Assembly: GCA_903908065.1 (NCBI GenBank) | Contig: CAIVQO010000076.1 | Location: 1-61,213, forward strand | Direction of reading: 5' to 3' | Source: an uncultured beta proteobacterium | GTDB taxonomy: Bacteria; Pseudomonadota; Gammaproteobacteria; Burkholderiales; Rhodocyclaceae | Length of the DNA stretch: 61,213 bases | Shown: positions 55,182-61,213 of the stretch, in pieces | Numbering within the stretch: position 1 is the first letter of the stretch | Layout: every line of letters starts with the position of its first letter | Translations under genes and position numbers: made by a program | Notes under the pieces: generated by a model | Seen by the model: the letters and a program-made list of their open reading frames with translations, nothing else | Database searches by the model: none | What the model was told of the DNA's origin: nothing

Positions 55182-55865
55182 TTAGAAAATTTGCTTGAGG
55201 TCGCTCAGCTTCACCAGACCCAGACTGCCCAGATTCAGTGTGACGCCTTGCGTGCTCCTGTTGATGTTGGTGACGCCGGAGAGTTGCAATGCCGACGCCG
55301 TTACTTTTTCCGTTCCGCGCTTGGCACTCACCGCGATGCTGTAATTGCCATTCACTGCCTGTGCACCAGCATCAGTCGTGCCATCCCAGCTGAAGTTGTG
55401 AATTCCGCCGTCGAGATTGCCCAAGTCGATGGTTTTCATGACCAATCCGTTGGGATCCTTGACCGTGACCACGACTTGATCGGCTGCCGAGGCGAGTTCG
55501 ACGCCGCCCACGGCACCGTTGTCGCCGAGTTGCAGCCCAGAACCGGCAATCATTACCTGGTGACCGACAAGATTTGCCGCCTGCATGGCTTCACCATCGA
55601 CGCTGCTGGCTACCAGCTTCTGCAGGGTGGCGTTGAGCTTCTCGATGCCATCGACGGTGCTGATCTGTGCCAGTTGCGACGTCATCTGTGCGTTGTCCAT
55701 CGGGTTCAGCGGATCCTGGTTCTTCAACTGCGTGGTCAGCAGCTTGAGGAAGCGGTTCTGCGCATCGGTCATCGCATTGCTGGACGATGCGGAATCGGTC
55801 GACTTGCTGGCGTCGATCAGCGCCTGGGTGGTGGTGGCGTTGCTGCCGATGGTATTGACTGCCAT
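55182..55865 (-). CDS. flgD: Hook-capping protein FlgD
   Basis: 227 residues. N-terminal FLKLLTTQLKNQDPLNPMDN and AQMTSQLAQISTVDGIEKLN are the FlgD signature. The C-terminal half has the FlgD Ig and tudor-like regions (LGNLDGGIHNFSWDGTTDAG). It caps the growing hook. Located 13 bases before flgE. Confidence 0.95.
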   Translation of the reverse strand: MAVNTIGSNATTTQALIDASKSTDSASSSNAMTDAQNRFLKLLTTQLKNQDPLNPMDNAQMTSQLAQISTVDGIEKLNATLQKLVASSVDGEAMQAANLVGHQVMIAGSGLQLGDNGAVGGVELASAADQVVVTVKDPNGLVMKTIDLGNLDGGIHNFSWDGTTDAGAQAVNGNYSIAVSAKRGTEKVTASALQLSGVTNINRSTQGVTLNLGSLGLVKLSDLKQIF

Positions 55866-55883
55866 GATCCTGCTCCCGAAAAT

Positions 55884-56285
55884 TTACTGGCCGATGGCGA
55901 GGGTCTTTTGCACCAGCGACTTGGCGGCGCCCAGGACCTCGACATTGTTTTGGTAGGAACGCGATGCGGCGATCATGTTCACCATCTCCTCGATGGGATT
56001 CACGTTCGGCATCGCGACATAGCCCTGCTCATTGGCTGCCGGGCTGCTGGGGTCATACACCAGGCGCGGGGGCGCGGCACTTTCGACGACCTGTGTCGCA
56101 CGTACGCCCAGCGCGCCACCTTCGACCGACATGGCGCGGAACATCACCTGCTTAGCGCGGTAGGGCTGGCCATCGGCGCCCACCATGCTATCGGCGTTGG
56201 CGAGGTTGCTGGCCACCGCATTGAGCCGCGCCGACTGTGCCGTCAGCGCCGACCCAGCGATGTTCATTACATTGAAAAGGCTCAT
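55884..56285 (-). CDS. flgC: Flagellar proximal rod protein FlgC
   Basis: 133 residues. N-terminal [41 protein letters not shown]-terminal [20 protein letters not shown]. Normal FlgC. It follows flgB by 8 bases. Confidence 0.96.
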   Translation of the reverse strand: MSLFNVMNIAGSALTAQSARLNAVASNLANADSMVGADGQPYRAKQVMFRAMSVEGGALGVRATQVVESAAPPRLVYDPSSPAANEQGYVAMPNVNPIEEMVNMIAASRSYQNNVEVLGAAKSLVQKTLAIGQ

Positions 56286-56293
56286 GGTCTTCC

Positions 56294-56698
56294 TTACTGG
56301 CTCAGTGCGGTTTGGAGGTCCTTGAAGCTGCCGCGGACAAACGTCAGGGCTGCTTCGAGTCGCAGCGCCGTTTCGGCGAAGGCTGCGCGTTCGACATCCA
56401 TGTTCACCGTGTTGCCGTCCACGCCGGGCTGGAACTCGGTGCGGTATTTCATCGATGCGGGCGCCTGTACTTCACCGCTGCCGCGCAAATGCCCGCGCGC
56501 CGTGACCGCCAGGGCAACGCCCTGCTCGCGTCGTCCGGCCATGCGGTTTTCCAGCGCTCCCTTGAAATCGATGTCACGCGCCTTGTAATGCGGGGTATCG
56601 GCGTTAGCGATGTTCGACGCGATCAGTTCCTGGCGCTGCACGAGCAGATTCAGGGCACTGCGCTGGACCTTAAGATGTTCGCCGATTCTGTCGTTCAT
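56294..56698 (-). CDS. flgB: Flagellar proximal rod protein FlgB
   Basis: 134 residues from ATG 56698 ([20 protein letters not shown]). [20 protein letters not shown] is the FlgB motif. The open frame extends about 55 codons upstream through the promoter region, without FlgB homology. It heads the flgBCDEF unit; a sigma-54-like promoter lies 45 bases upstream. Confidence 0.94.
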   Translation of the reverse strand: MNDRIGEHLKVQRSALNLLVQRQELIASNIANADTPHYKARDIDFKGALENRMAGRREQGVALAVTARGHLRGSGEVQAPASMKYRTEFQPGVDGNTVNMDVERAAFAETALRLEAALTFVRGSFKDLQTALSQ

Positions 56699-56742
56699 GG
56701 TTTTGCTCGCAAAGCGCTGTGGATGGACTGCGACACAGCAAA

Positions 56743-56758
56743 TGCAGCAACCATGCCA
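56743..56758 (-). promoter_or_regulatory. Sigma-54 promoter of flgB
   Basis: Minus-strand TGGCATGGTTGCTGCA keeps GG and GC with correct spacing; it differs from consensus at two positions (T for C in -24, C for T in -12). The flgB ATG is 45 bases downstream. Confidence 0.6.
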
Positions 56759-56829
56759 GCGATGAAACCGCTTGATCCGCTTGATTTTCCGGCGGTTCAC
56801 CGGGGAATGACGGCAAGTCTGGCGGGTGC

Positions 56830-56848
56830 TCCGGCAAGTTTTGCCGGA
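56830..56848. promoter_or_regulatory. TCCGGCAA-N3-TTGCCGGA palindrome between flgB and flgA
   Basis: A perfect 8-bp inverted repeat with a 3-base spacer (GTT), about 75 bases upstream of the flgB promoter. Its 15-bp core CGGCAA-N3-TTGCCG (56832-56846) is shared with fliF and flgK. Inferred FleR enhancer. Confidence 0.6.
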
Positions 56849-56895
56849 ACCTGCGCGTCGCATTCGGAACCGCCCAAGCTGAGATAATTGCCGAC

Positions 56896-57636
56896 ATGAA
56901 CTGCCTTTTGCACCCTTGCCCCCCTCGCCGCTCCTCTATTGCCCGATCCACGTTTGCGGCCCTCGCCGTGCTTGCCCTGACCGCCCACGCCACAGCCGCC
57001 ACATCTGCCGCCTCCGCCGAAGAAGAAGCCCTGCGCAAGGCCATCACAAGCTATCTGGAGCAACAGGCGGGCGCCCTGCCCGGCCCGGCCCGGCACGAGA
57101 TCGGCACCATCAAGACCGGCAACCTGGCAGCGGGGTGTCGTCGCATGGCCGTCAGCACGCCGAGCGGCGCCCGTCCCTGGGGGCGAACCCACGTCCAGGT
57201 CAGATGCAGCGAGGGCGCCAACTGGAGCCTGTTCGTGCCAGTGGACATCCATGTCGAGGCCGATTACGTCGTCAGCGCGCGGCCCCTCCGCGCGGGGCAG
57301 CTCGTGACCGACGCCGACTTGACGACCCGCCGTGGCGACCTGGCGGAACTCCCGCCCACGGTCCTCACCGACCCGCGCCAGGCGCTGGGCCAGATTGCCA
57401 ACGCCGCCCTGCCTGCCGACCGGCCGCTGCGGTCGGACGGGTTGCGCAAGCCGGTGGTGATCCGCCAGGGGCAAAGCGCCCGGGTGACCTCCGGCGGCAG
57501 CAGCTTCCAGGTTTCCAGCGAAGGCAAGGCAATGGGTAACGCGGTGGCCGGCCAAGTGGTGCAAATGCGCATGGCCTCTGGGCAGATCGTCAGCGGCGTG
57601 GCCCAGGCCGACGGATCGGTGCGCGTGGGCCAATAG
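56896..57636 (+). CDS. flgA: P-ring assembly chaperone FlgA
   Basis: 246 residues with a Sec signal peptide (STFAALAVLALTAHATA). The C-terminal SAF domain has SARPLRAGQLVTDADL, RPLRSDGLRKPVVIRQGQ and GQIVSGVAQADGSVRV. FlgA helps FlgI assemble in the periplasm. Divergent from flgB; flgM follows with its own promoter. Confidence 0.94.
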   Translation: MNCLLHPCPPRRSSIARSTFAALAVLALTAHATAATSAASAEEEALRKAITSYLEQQAGALPGPARHEIGTIKTGNLAAGCRRMAVSTPSGARPWGRTHVQVRCSEGANWSLFVPVDIHVEADYVVSARPLRAGQLVTDADLTTRRGDLAELPPTVLTDPRQALGQIANAALPADRPLRSDGLRKPVVIRQGQSARVTSGGSSFQVSSEGKAMGNAVAGQVVQMRMASGQIVSGVAQADGSVRVGQ

Positions 57637-57668
57637 TCACGAATCGGGAAATTCTTGCCCCGGAATGC

Positions 57669-57695
57669 TAAAGTCGGACCGTATCGCGCCGTTAA
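57669..57695 (+). promoter_or_regulatory. Sigma-28 (FliA) promoter of flgM
   Basis: TAAAGTCG, 11 bases, GCCGTTAA. This matches the FliA consensus TAAAGTTT-N11-GCCGATAA except for two bases in -35 and one in -10. The flgM ATG is 37 bases downstream. FliA itself is encoded at 60074-60835. Confidence 0.85.
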
Positions 57696-57731
57696 GACAC
57701 GCAAGCTCAGAACCCTTTGCAGGTGCCCGCC

Positions 57732-58016
57732 ATGAAGATCGACTCCACTACCCCCTCGGCCGTAACACTGGCCAAGACCCGTCAGCAAAGGCCGGCAGCC
57801 AGCGGCCCGGCGGCCGGAGCGGCCAGCGAAAGCACCGTAGCCACCCTCAGCCACAGCCAGGCAACGGACCAGACCGGTGCCCCGGTCGATAGCGAGCGCA
57901 TTGCCGAGATTCGCCAGGCGATCGCCGACGGCAAGCTCCAGATCAACGCCGAGCGCATTGCCGACCGCCTGATCCAGGGCGCACGCGAGCAGTTCGCGAA
58001 GGGACAGACGTCCTGA
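57732..58016 (+). CDS. flgM: Anti-sigma-28 factor FlgM
   Basis: 94 residues from ATG 57732. The disordered N-terminal half is followed by the sigma-binding helices (SERIAEIRQAIADGKLQINA, ERIADRLIQGAREQF). It holds FliA inactive until exported through the finished hook. Its sigma-28 promoter gives the classic feedback. Directly upstream of flgN. Confidence 0.93.
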   Translation: MKIDSTTPSAVTLAKTRQQRPAASGPAAGAASESTVATLSHSQATDQTGAPVDSERIAEIRQAIADGKLQINAERIADRLIQGAREQFAKGQTS

Positions 58017-58027
58017 GCCGGCCCCAC

Positions 58028-58498
58028 GTGGCCAGTATCGAAAACCTGTTGCAGGAGGAACTTGCCGCCCTCGGCGAGTTCCTCGCCGCCATCGCCGCCG
58101 AGCGACGCGCCCTCACCGACGGTGCGCTCGACGTCCTTCCCGGTACTACCGAACAAAAGTCGGCGCTGGCGGCACGCCTCGCCAAGCTCGAAAGCCAGCG
58201 CGAGGCCCTGCTCGGCGATGCCCGCCAGACAGCTGGGCGCGAGGGAATGGAAAGCTGGCTGGCCAGCCAACCGACCGCGTCCCGCGGCGCGCTGCAGGCC
58301 CGCTGGAATGCCCTGCTGGAAGCCGCCGCAAAAGCCAGGTCGGAGAACGCAATCAACGGCAAGCTGATCGCCACCCGCCTGCAGCAAAACCAGCAGGCGT
58401 TGGGTGGATTGCTCGGGGAGTCATCCGAGGCGTCGACCTACGGCGCCGACGGTCAGCGCAGCTCCGGCGCCAATCGCCGAACCCTGGGCAGCGCCTGA
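58028..58498 (+). CDS. flgN: Export chaperone FlgN
   Basis: 156 residues from GTG 58028, helical, starting IENLLQEELAALGEFLAAIA and fitting the FlgN family in length and helical pattern. It chaperones FlgK and FlgL to the export gate. It is 11 bases after flgM and converges on motD with a 24-base gap that lacks a visible terminator. Confidence 0.85.
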   Translation: MASIENLLQEELAALGEFLAAIAAERRALTDGALDVLPGTTEQKSALAARLAKLESQREALLGDARQTAGREGMESWLASQPTASRGALQARWNALLEAAAKARSENAINGKLIATRLQQNQQALGGLLGESSEASTYGADGQRSSGANRRTLGSA

Positions 58499-58522
58499 CT
58501 GACTTCCTCTTCCCGCGGTCCC

Positions 58523-59317
58523 TTATTCGGCCAGCGGAACATCGACCACGTTGTCGGGGGCCTTGGCCTCGATGCTGATCGCCACCCGGCGATTGCTCTG
58601 CCGCCCTTCGGCGCTTGCATTGTCCGCGACAGGCCGCTGATCAGCATGGCCGACGGCGCTTAGGCGCCGCGGATCCATTCCCGTATCGATGAACAGACGC
58701 ACCACGCTCGCCGCGCGTGCCGCGGACAATTCCCAGTTGGAGGGGAACTGGGGGGTACTGATCGGGATATTGTCGGTATGGCCTTCGACCACGATGGGGA
58801 AATCGGCTGCGGCCAACACGCGCCCCACTGCTCCAAGCGCGCGGATCGCGCCCAGGTCGAGACGGGCTTCGCCCGGTGCGAACAGGGCGCTGGCGCTGAT
58901 ATCGACCTGGATGCCAAAGGCACCTTCGGAGATCCTTACCTTCCCCTGTGCGGCGAGCGGAGCCAGGGCCTGATTCAGGTCGCGTGCCAGACCGCGCAGC
59001 GTTTCCTTCTTGATGGCCTGGCTCTCATCGGCGCGCGTACGTACCGGCGGGCGACGCAGCGGCGAGGTCATCGGATTCTCGGCAAAGCCGGTGGCGACTT
59101 GTGCGCCCGGCGCCTGCCCCGGATCGCTGCGAAAGGCAAACACGATCGAATCTGACATCACCCGGTACTTGCCCTCGTTGATCGAGGAAATGCCGTACAT
59201 CACGACGAAGAATGCAAACAGCAGGGTAATGAAGTCGGCGTAGGACACCAGCCAGCGGTCGTGGTTTTCGGGATCGTCGGCTTCGCGGCGACGGCGACGG
59301 CGGCGGAAATGGGCCAT
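58523..59317 (-). CDS. motD: Stator protein MotD (MotB family)
   Basis: 264 residues from ATG 59317. A basic N-terminus (FRRRRRRREADD), one TM with the proton-carrying Asp in YADFITLLFAFFVVMYG, then an OmpA-like peptidoglycan-binding domain with VEGHTDNIPI and RRLSAVGHADQRP. It pairs with MotC to form a proton-driven stator. The open frame extends upstream into motC as a shadow. Encoded 13 bases after motC. Confidence 0.92.
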   Translation of the reverse strand: MAHFRRRRRRREADDPENHDRWLVSYADFITLLFAFFVVMYGISSINEGKYRVMSDSIVFAFRSDPGQAPGAQVATGFAENPMTSPLRRPPVRTRADESQAIKKETLRGLARDLNQALAPLAAQGKVRISEGAFGIQVDISASALFAPGEARLDLGAIRALGAVGRVLAAADFPIVVEGHTDNIPISTPQFPSNWELSAARAASVVRLFIDTGMDPRRLSAVGHADQRPVADNASAEGRQSNRRVAISIEAKAPDNVVDVPLAE

Positions 59318-59330
59318 GGCGCTTGCCTGT

Positions 59331-60071
59331 TCAGGCGAAATAGCCGTGCAGCCGGCTTTCCAGCATGCGCGGATTGTCGCCATTGGCGATGCCGACCAGG
59401 CCATCGATCAGCATTTCGCGCAATGTCACGATACGGGCAATGATCGATAGCAGCTTCTTGGCCACCGGCAGGAAGATCAGATTGGCCGCGCCGACGCCAT
59501 AGATGGTGGCAACAAAGGCGACCGCAATGCCGCTGCCCAGCTTGGAAGGGTCGGAAAGGTTTTCCATGACATGGATCAGCCCCATCACCGCGCCGAGGAT
59601 GCCTATCGTCGGTGCGTAACCGCCGGCCGATTCCCAGATCTTCGCCGCCGATTTGAGCCCGCTTTCCACCGAGGTCAGCTCGACTTCCAGCACTTCACGC
59701 AGGCGGTCCGGTTCAGCGCCATCGACCAGCAGTTGCAGGCCCTTGACCGCAAACGGATCCTTGATCGTACCCAGATAGGCCTCCAGCGAAAGCAGGCCTT
59801 CCTTGCGCGCAATCTGGCTCCAGCGGGAAATCTCTGCGATCTGCCGATTCGGATCGATCACCGGCGGCACGAACACCCATTTCCCCATCCGCACGCCTTC
59901 GCGAAATACCCGCAGCGGGCTTTGCAGCATCACCGCACCGAGGGTGCCTCCGACCACGATTAGGAAGGCCGTGGGTTGCAGCAGGGATGAAACATGTCCG
60001 CCTTCGAGCACCTGCCCGGCAACGATCGCCGCCAGACCGAGCAACAAGCCGACGACGCTGATCTTGTCCAT
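59331..60071 (-). CDS. motC: Stator protein MotC (MotA family)
   Basis: 246 residues from ATG 60071. Four TM segments. The channel prolines lie in GGYAPTIGILGAVMGLIHVM and AANLIFLPVAKKL. The cytosolic loop carries SRWSQIARKEGLLSLEAYL. MotCD stators are a second stator type in Pseudomonas and relatives, often linked to swarming or high load. It starts two bases after the fliA stop. Confidence 0.93.
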   Translation of the reverse strand: MDKISVVGLLLGLAAIVAGQVLEGGHVSSLLQPTAFLIVVGGTLGAVMLQSPLRVFREGVRMGKWVFVPPVIDPNRQIAEISRWSQIARKEGLLSLEAYLGTIKDPFAVKGLQLLVDGAEPDRLREVLEVELTSVESGLKSAAKIWESAGGYAPTIGILGAVMGLIHVMENLSDPSKLGSGIAVAFVATIYGVGAANLIFLPVAKKLLSIIARIVTLREMLIDGLVGIANGDNPRMLESRLHGYFA

Positions 60072-60073
60072 GA

Positions 60074-60835
60074 TCAGGCCCGCGCCGCCGTCGCTCCGCT
60101 GCCGCGCCGCCCGCGCTGCGGTTTGGCCTGGCCGGTGACGGCGCAGCGCAGCCGGGCCACGGCCTGGCTGTGCAACTGGCATACGCGCGACTCGGTGACG
60201 CCCATGATCTCGCCGATTTCCTTGAGGTTCAGATCCTGTTCATAGTACAGCGACATCATCAGTTTTTCGCGTTCCGGCAGCTCCTCGATCGCCGCGACCA
60301 GCATCCGTCGGGTGCCGGCGTCTTCCAGAATGCTCAGGGGATCGGGGACGCTGGTGGCGCTATGGCGGTCGAGGTAGTCCTCGCCATTGCCCTCGGAAAC
60401 CTCCTCGATGTACACCAGCTGGTGGCCGCGCGCATCGAGCAGCAGCTTCTGGTAGTCGGCCAGCGGCATCTCCAGCGCCTTGGCCAGTTCGGTTTCGCTT
60501 GGCTGGCGGCCATTCTCGTGTTCGAGGACGCGGATCGCCTCCTCGACGCGCCGCATCTCCTTGCGCACGCTGCGCGGTACCCAGTCGTTTTCGCGCAGGC
60601 CGTCGAGCATCGCGCCACGAATCCGCTGCACCGCATAGGTCTCGAACTGGGCACCCTGCCCGTCCTCGAAGCGATCCATTGCATCGAGCAGGCCGATCAG
60701 GCCGTTCTGGATCAGGTCGTCGACTTCCACGCTGGCCGGCAGGCGCGCCATCAGCAGGTAGGCAATGCGCTTTACCAGCGGCAGATAGCCCGCAACCTGT
60801 TTGTCCTTGGTCAGTGTGCCCTGGGCGGTATACAT
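60074..60835 (-). CDS. fliA: Flagellar sigma factor FliA (sigma-28)
   Basis: 253 residues. Region 2 has DDLIQNGLIGLLDAMDRFED and YAVQRIRGAMLDGLRENDWV; region 4 has the HTH LKEIGEIMGVTESRVCQLHS. It transcribes late flagellar and chemotaxis genes and is held by FlgM. It lies between a cheY and motCD on the minus strand, probably one transcript. Confidence 0.96.
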   Translation of the reverse strand: MYTAQGTLTKDKQVAGYLPLVKRIAYLLMARLPASVEVDDLIQNGLIGLLDAMDRFEDGQGAQFETYAVQRIRGAMLDGLRENDWVPRSVRKEMRRVEEAIRVLEHENGRQPSETELAKALEMPLADYQKLLLDARGHQLVYIEEVSEGNGEDYLDRHSATSVPDPLSILEDAGTRRMLVAAIEELPEREKLMMSLYYEQDLNLKEIGEIMGVTESRVCQLHSQAVARLRCAVTGQAKPQRGRRGSGATAARA

Positions 60836-60864
60836 GGTTGGCGAGCGTGCCTGTGGGCCGTGCC

Positions 60865-61213
60865 TCAGCGCAATACCAGCTTGATGGTGTTGAGCAGCTC
60901 GTCGGCGGTGGCCGGCTTCACCAGCCAGCCCGACGCACCCGCAGCCTTGGCTTCCATCCGCTTGGCCTGCTGCGATTCCGTCGTCAGGAACAGGATCGGC
61001 ATGAACTTGTAGTTCGGCAGCCCGCGCACTTCCTTGATGAACTCGATCCCGTTCATCCCCGGCATGTTCAGATCCGTGATCAGCAGGTCCACCTTCATCC
61101 CGCTCTTGAACTTGCCCAAGCCTTCCGCCGCGTTGCTCGCCTTTTCTACTGCGTAACCCGCCTTGCTCAGGATGTTCGAGATCGACAACAGGATCGTCGC
61201 CGAATCGTCCACC
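60865..61213 (-). CDS. CheY-like response regulator, 5' end cut by the window edge
   Basis: About 115 residues of a single REC domain. It enters the window at VDDSATILL, so only a few N-terminal residues are missing. The acceptor Asp lies in LLITDLNMPGMNG; FLTTES has the switch Thr and WLVKP the Lys. It resembles stand-alone CheY proteins but differs clearly from the CheY at 15802, so it may act as a phosphate sink or on a different target. It is 29 bases upstream of fliA. Confidence 0.85.
   Translation of the reverse strand, partial: VDDSATILLSISNILSKAGYAVEKASNAAEGLGKFKSGMKVDLLITDLNMPGMNGIEFIKEVRGLPNYKFMPILFLTTESQQAKRMEAKAAGASGWLVKPATADELLNTIKLVLR

Larger units (their letters stand above)
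56699..56895. other. Divergent intergenic region flgB / flgA
   Basis: 197 bases with the flgB sigma-54 promoter and the palindrome TCCGGCAA-GTT-TTGCCGGA. Around it are partial repeats of the half-site (CGGCAAGTCTGGCGG at 56811). No clear flgA promoter was recognised. Confidence 0.7.

Noticed and set aside
1-61213. Mobile elements, CRISPR arrays, tRNA or rRNA genes
   Set aside because: No transposase, integrase, regularly spaced repeats or structural RNA signatures were seen; the repeats found are coding repeats in cheZ or regulatory palindromes.

Overview
The window is a roughly 61 kb block of motility and chemotaxis genes from a GC-rich betaproteobacterium, most likely of the order Rhodocyclales. 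This is an inference from the FleSR/sigma-54 flagellar hierarchy, MotCD-type stator, CheZ, NIT-domain receptor and overall protein similarity; I could not run a search. No rRNA, tRNA, IS element, phage gene or CRISPR array was seen. Coding density is very high and no gene-free stretch exceeds about 260 bases.

Layout. 1-9442 (+): the end of cheW, two transmembrane chemoreceptors (one NIT-domain, one with a CXXCH haem motif), a REC-HD-GYP regulator and a 1555-residue multi-PAS hybrid kinase. 9472-10140 (-): a FixJ/LuxR-type response regulator. 10392-19102 (+): cheR-cheB-cheD-HDOD-(double cheV)-cheY-cheZ-cheA, followed by a J-domain protein. 20462-23488 (-): a soluble CZB chemoreceptor and a Sel1-repeat protein. 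23683-29691 (-): diguanylate cyclase, membrane-anchored methyltransferase, DUF3391-HD-GYP protein, lipoprotein and a secreted alpha-carbonic anhydrase. 29786-32763 (-): fliE, fleR, fleS. 32933-44228 (+): fliFG, fliHIJ, fliK, fliLMNOPQR. 44225-56698 (-): flgBCDEF, a second flgE-like gene, flgGHIJ, flgKL and a coupled lipoprotein. 56896-58498 (+): flgA, flgM, flgN. 58523-61213 (-): a partial cheY, fliA, motC, motD.

Regulation visible in the DNA. Sigma-54 (-24/-12) sequences precede fliE, fliF, fliK, flgK, the second flgE and, more weakly, flgB and flgJ. FleR is the obvious activator. A 15-bp palindrome, CGGCA-N5-TGCCG, recurs six times, always in flagellar loci, three of them in the intergenic regions of fliF, flgK and flgB/flgA; it is a good candidate FleR enhancer. 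A sigma-28 promoter precedes flgM. Separately, an ungapped block of about 68 bp beginning with CTACGTAG occurs three times, each pointed at a start codon: cheR, fliH and the CZB receptor. The FixJ-type regulator beside one copy is the candidate controller.

Oddities of interest: two CheV proteins fused in one gene; a CheZ whose N-terminus carries three copies of a FliM-like DLQALFDSV motif; a duplicated hook-protein gene with its own sigma-54 promoter; a haem-type chemoreceptor; an alpha-carbonic anhydrase, a J-domain protein and two lipoproteins embedded among motility genes. Not in the window: flhA, flhB, flhF, flhG, flagellin, fliD, fliS, a FleQ or FlhDC master regulator, and motAB.
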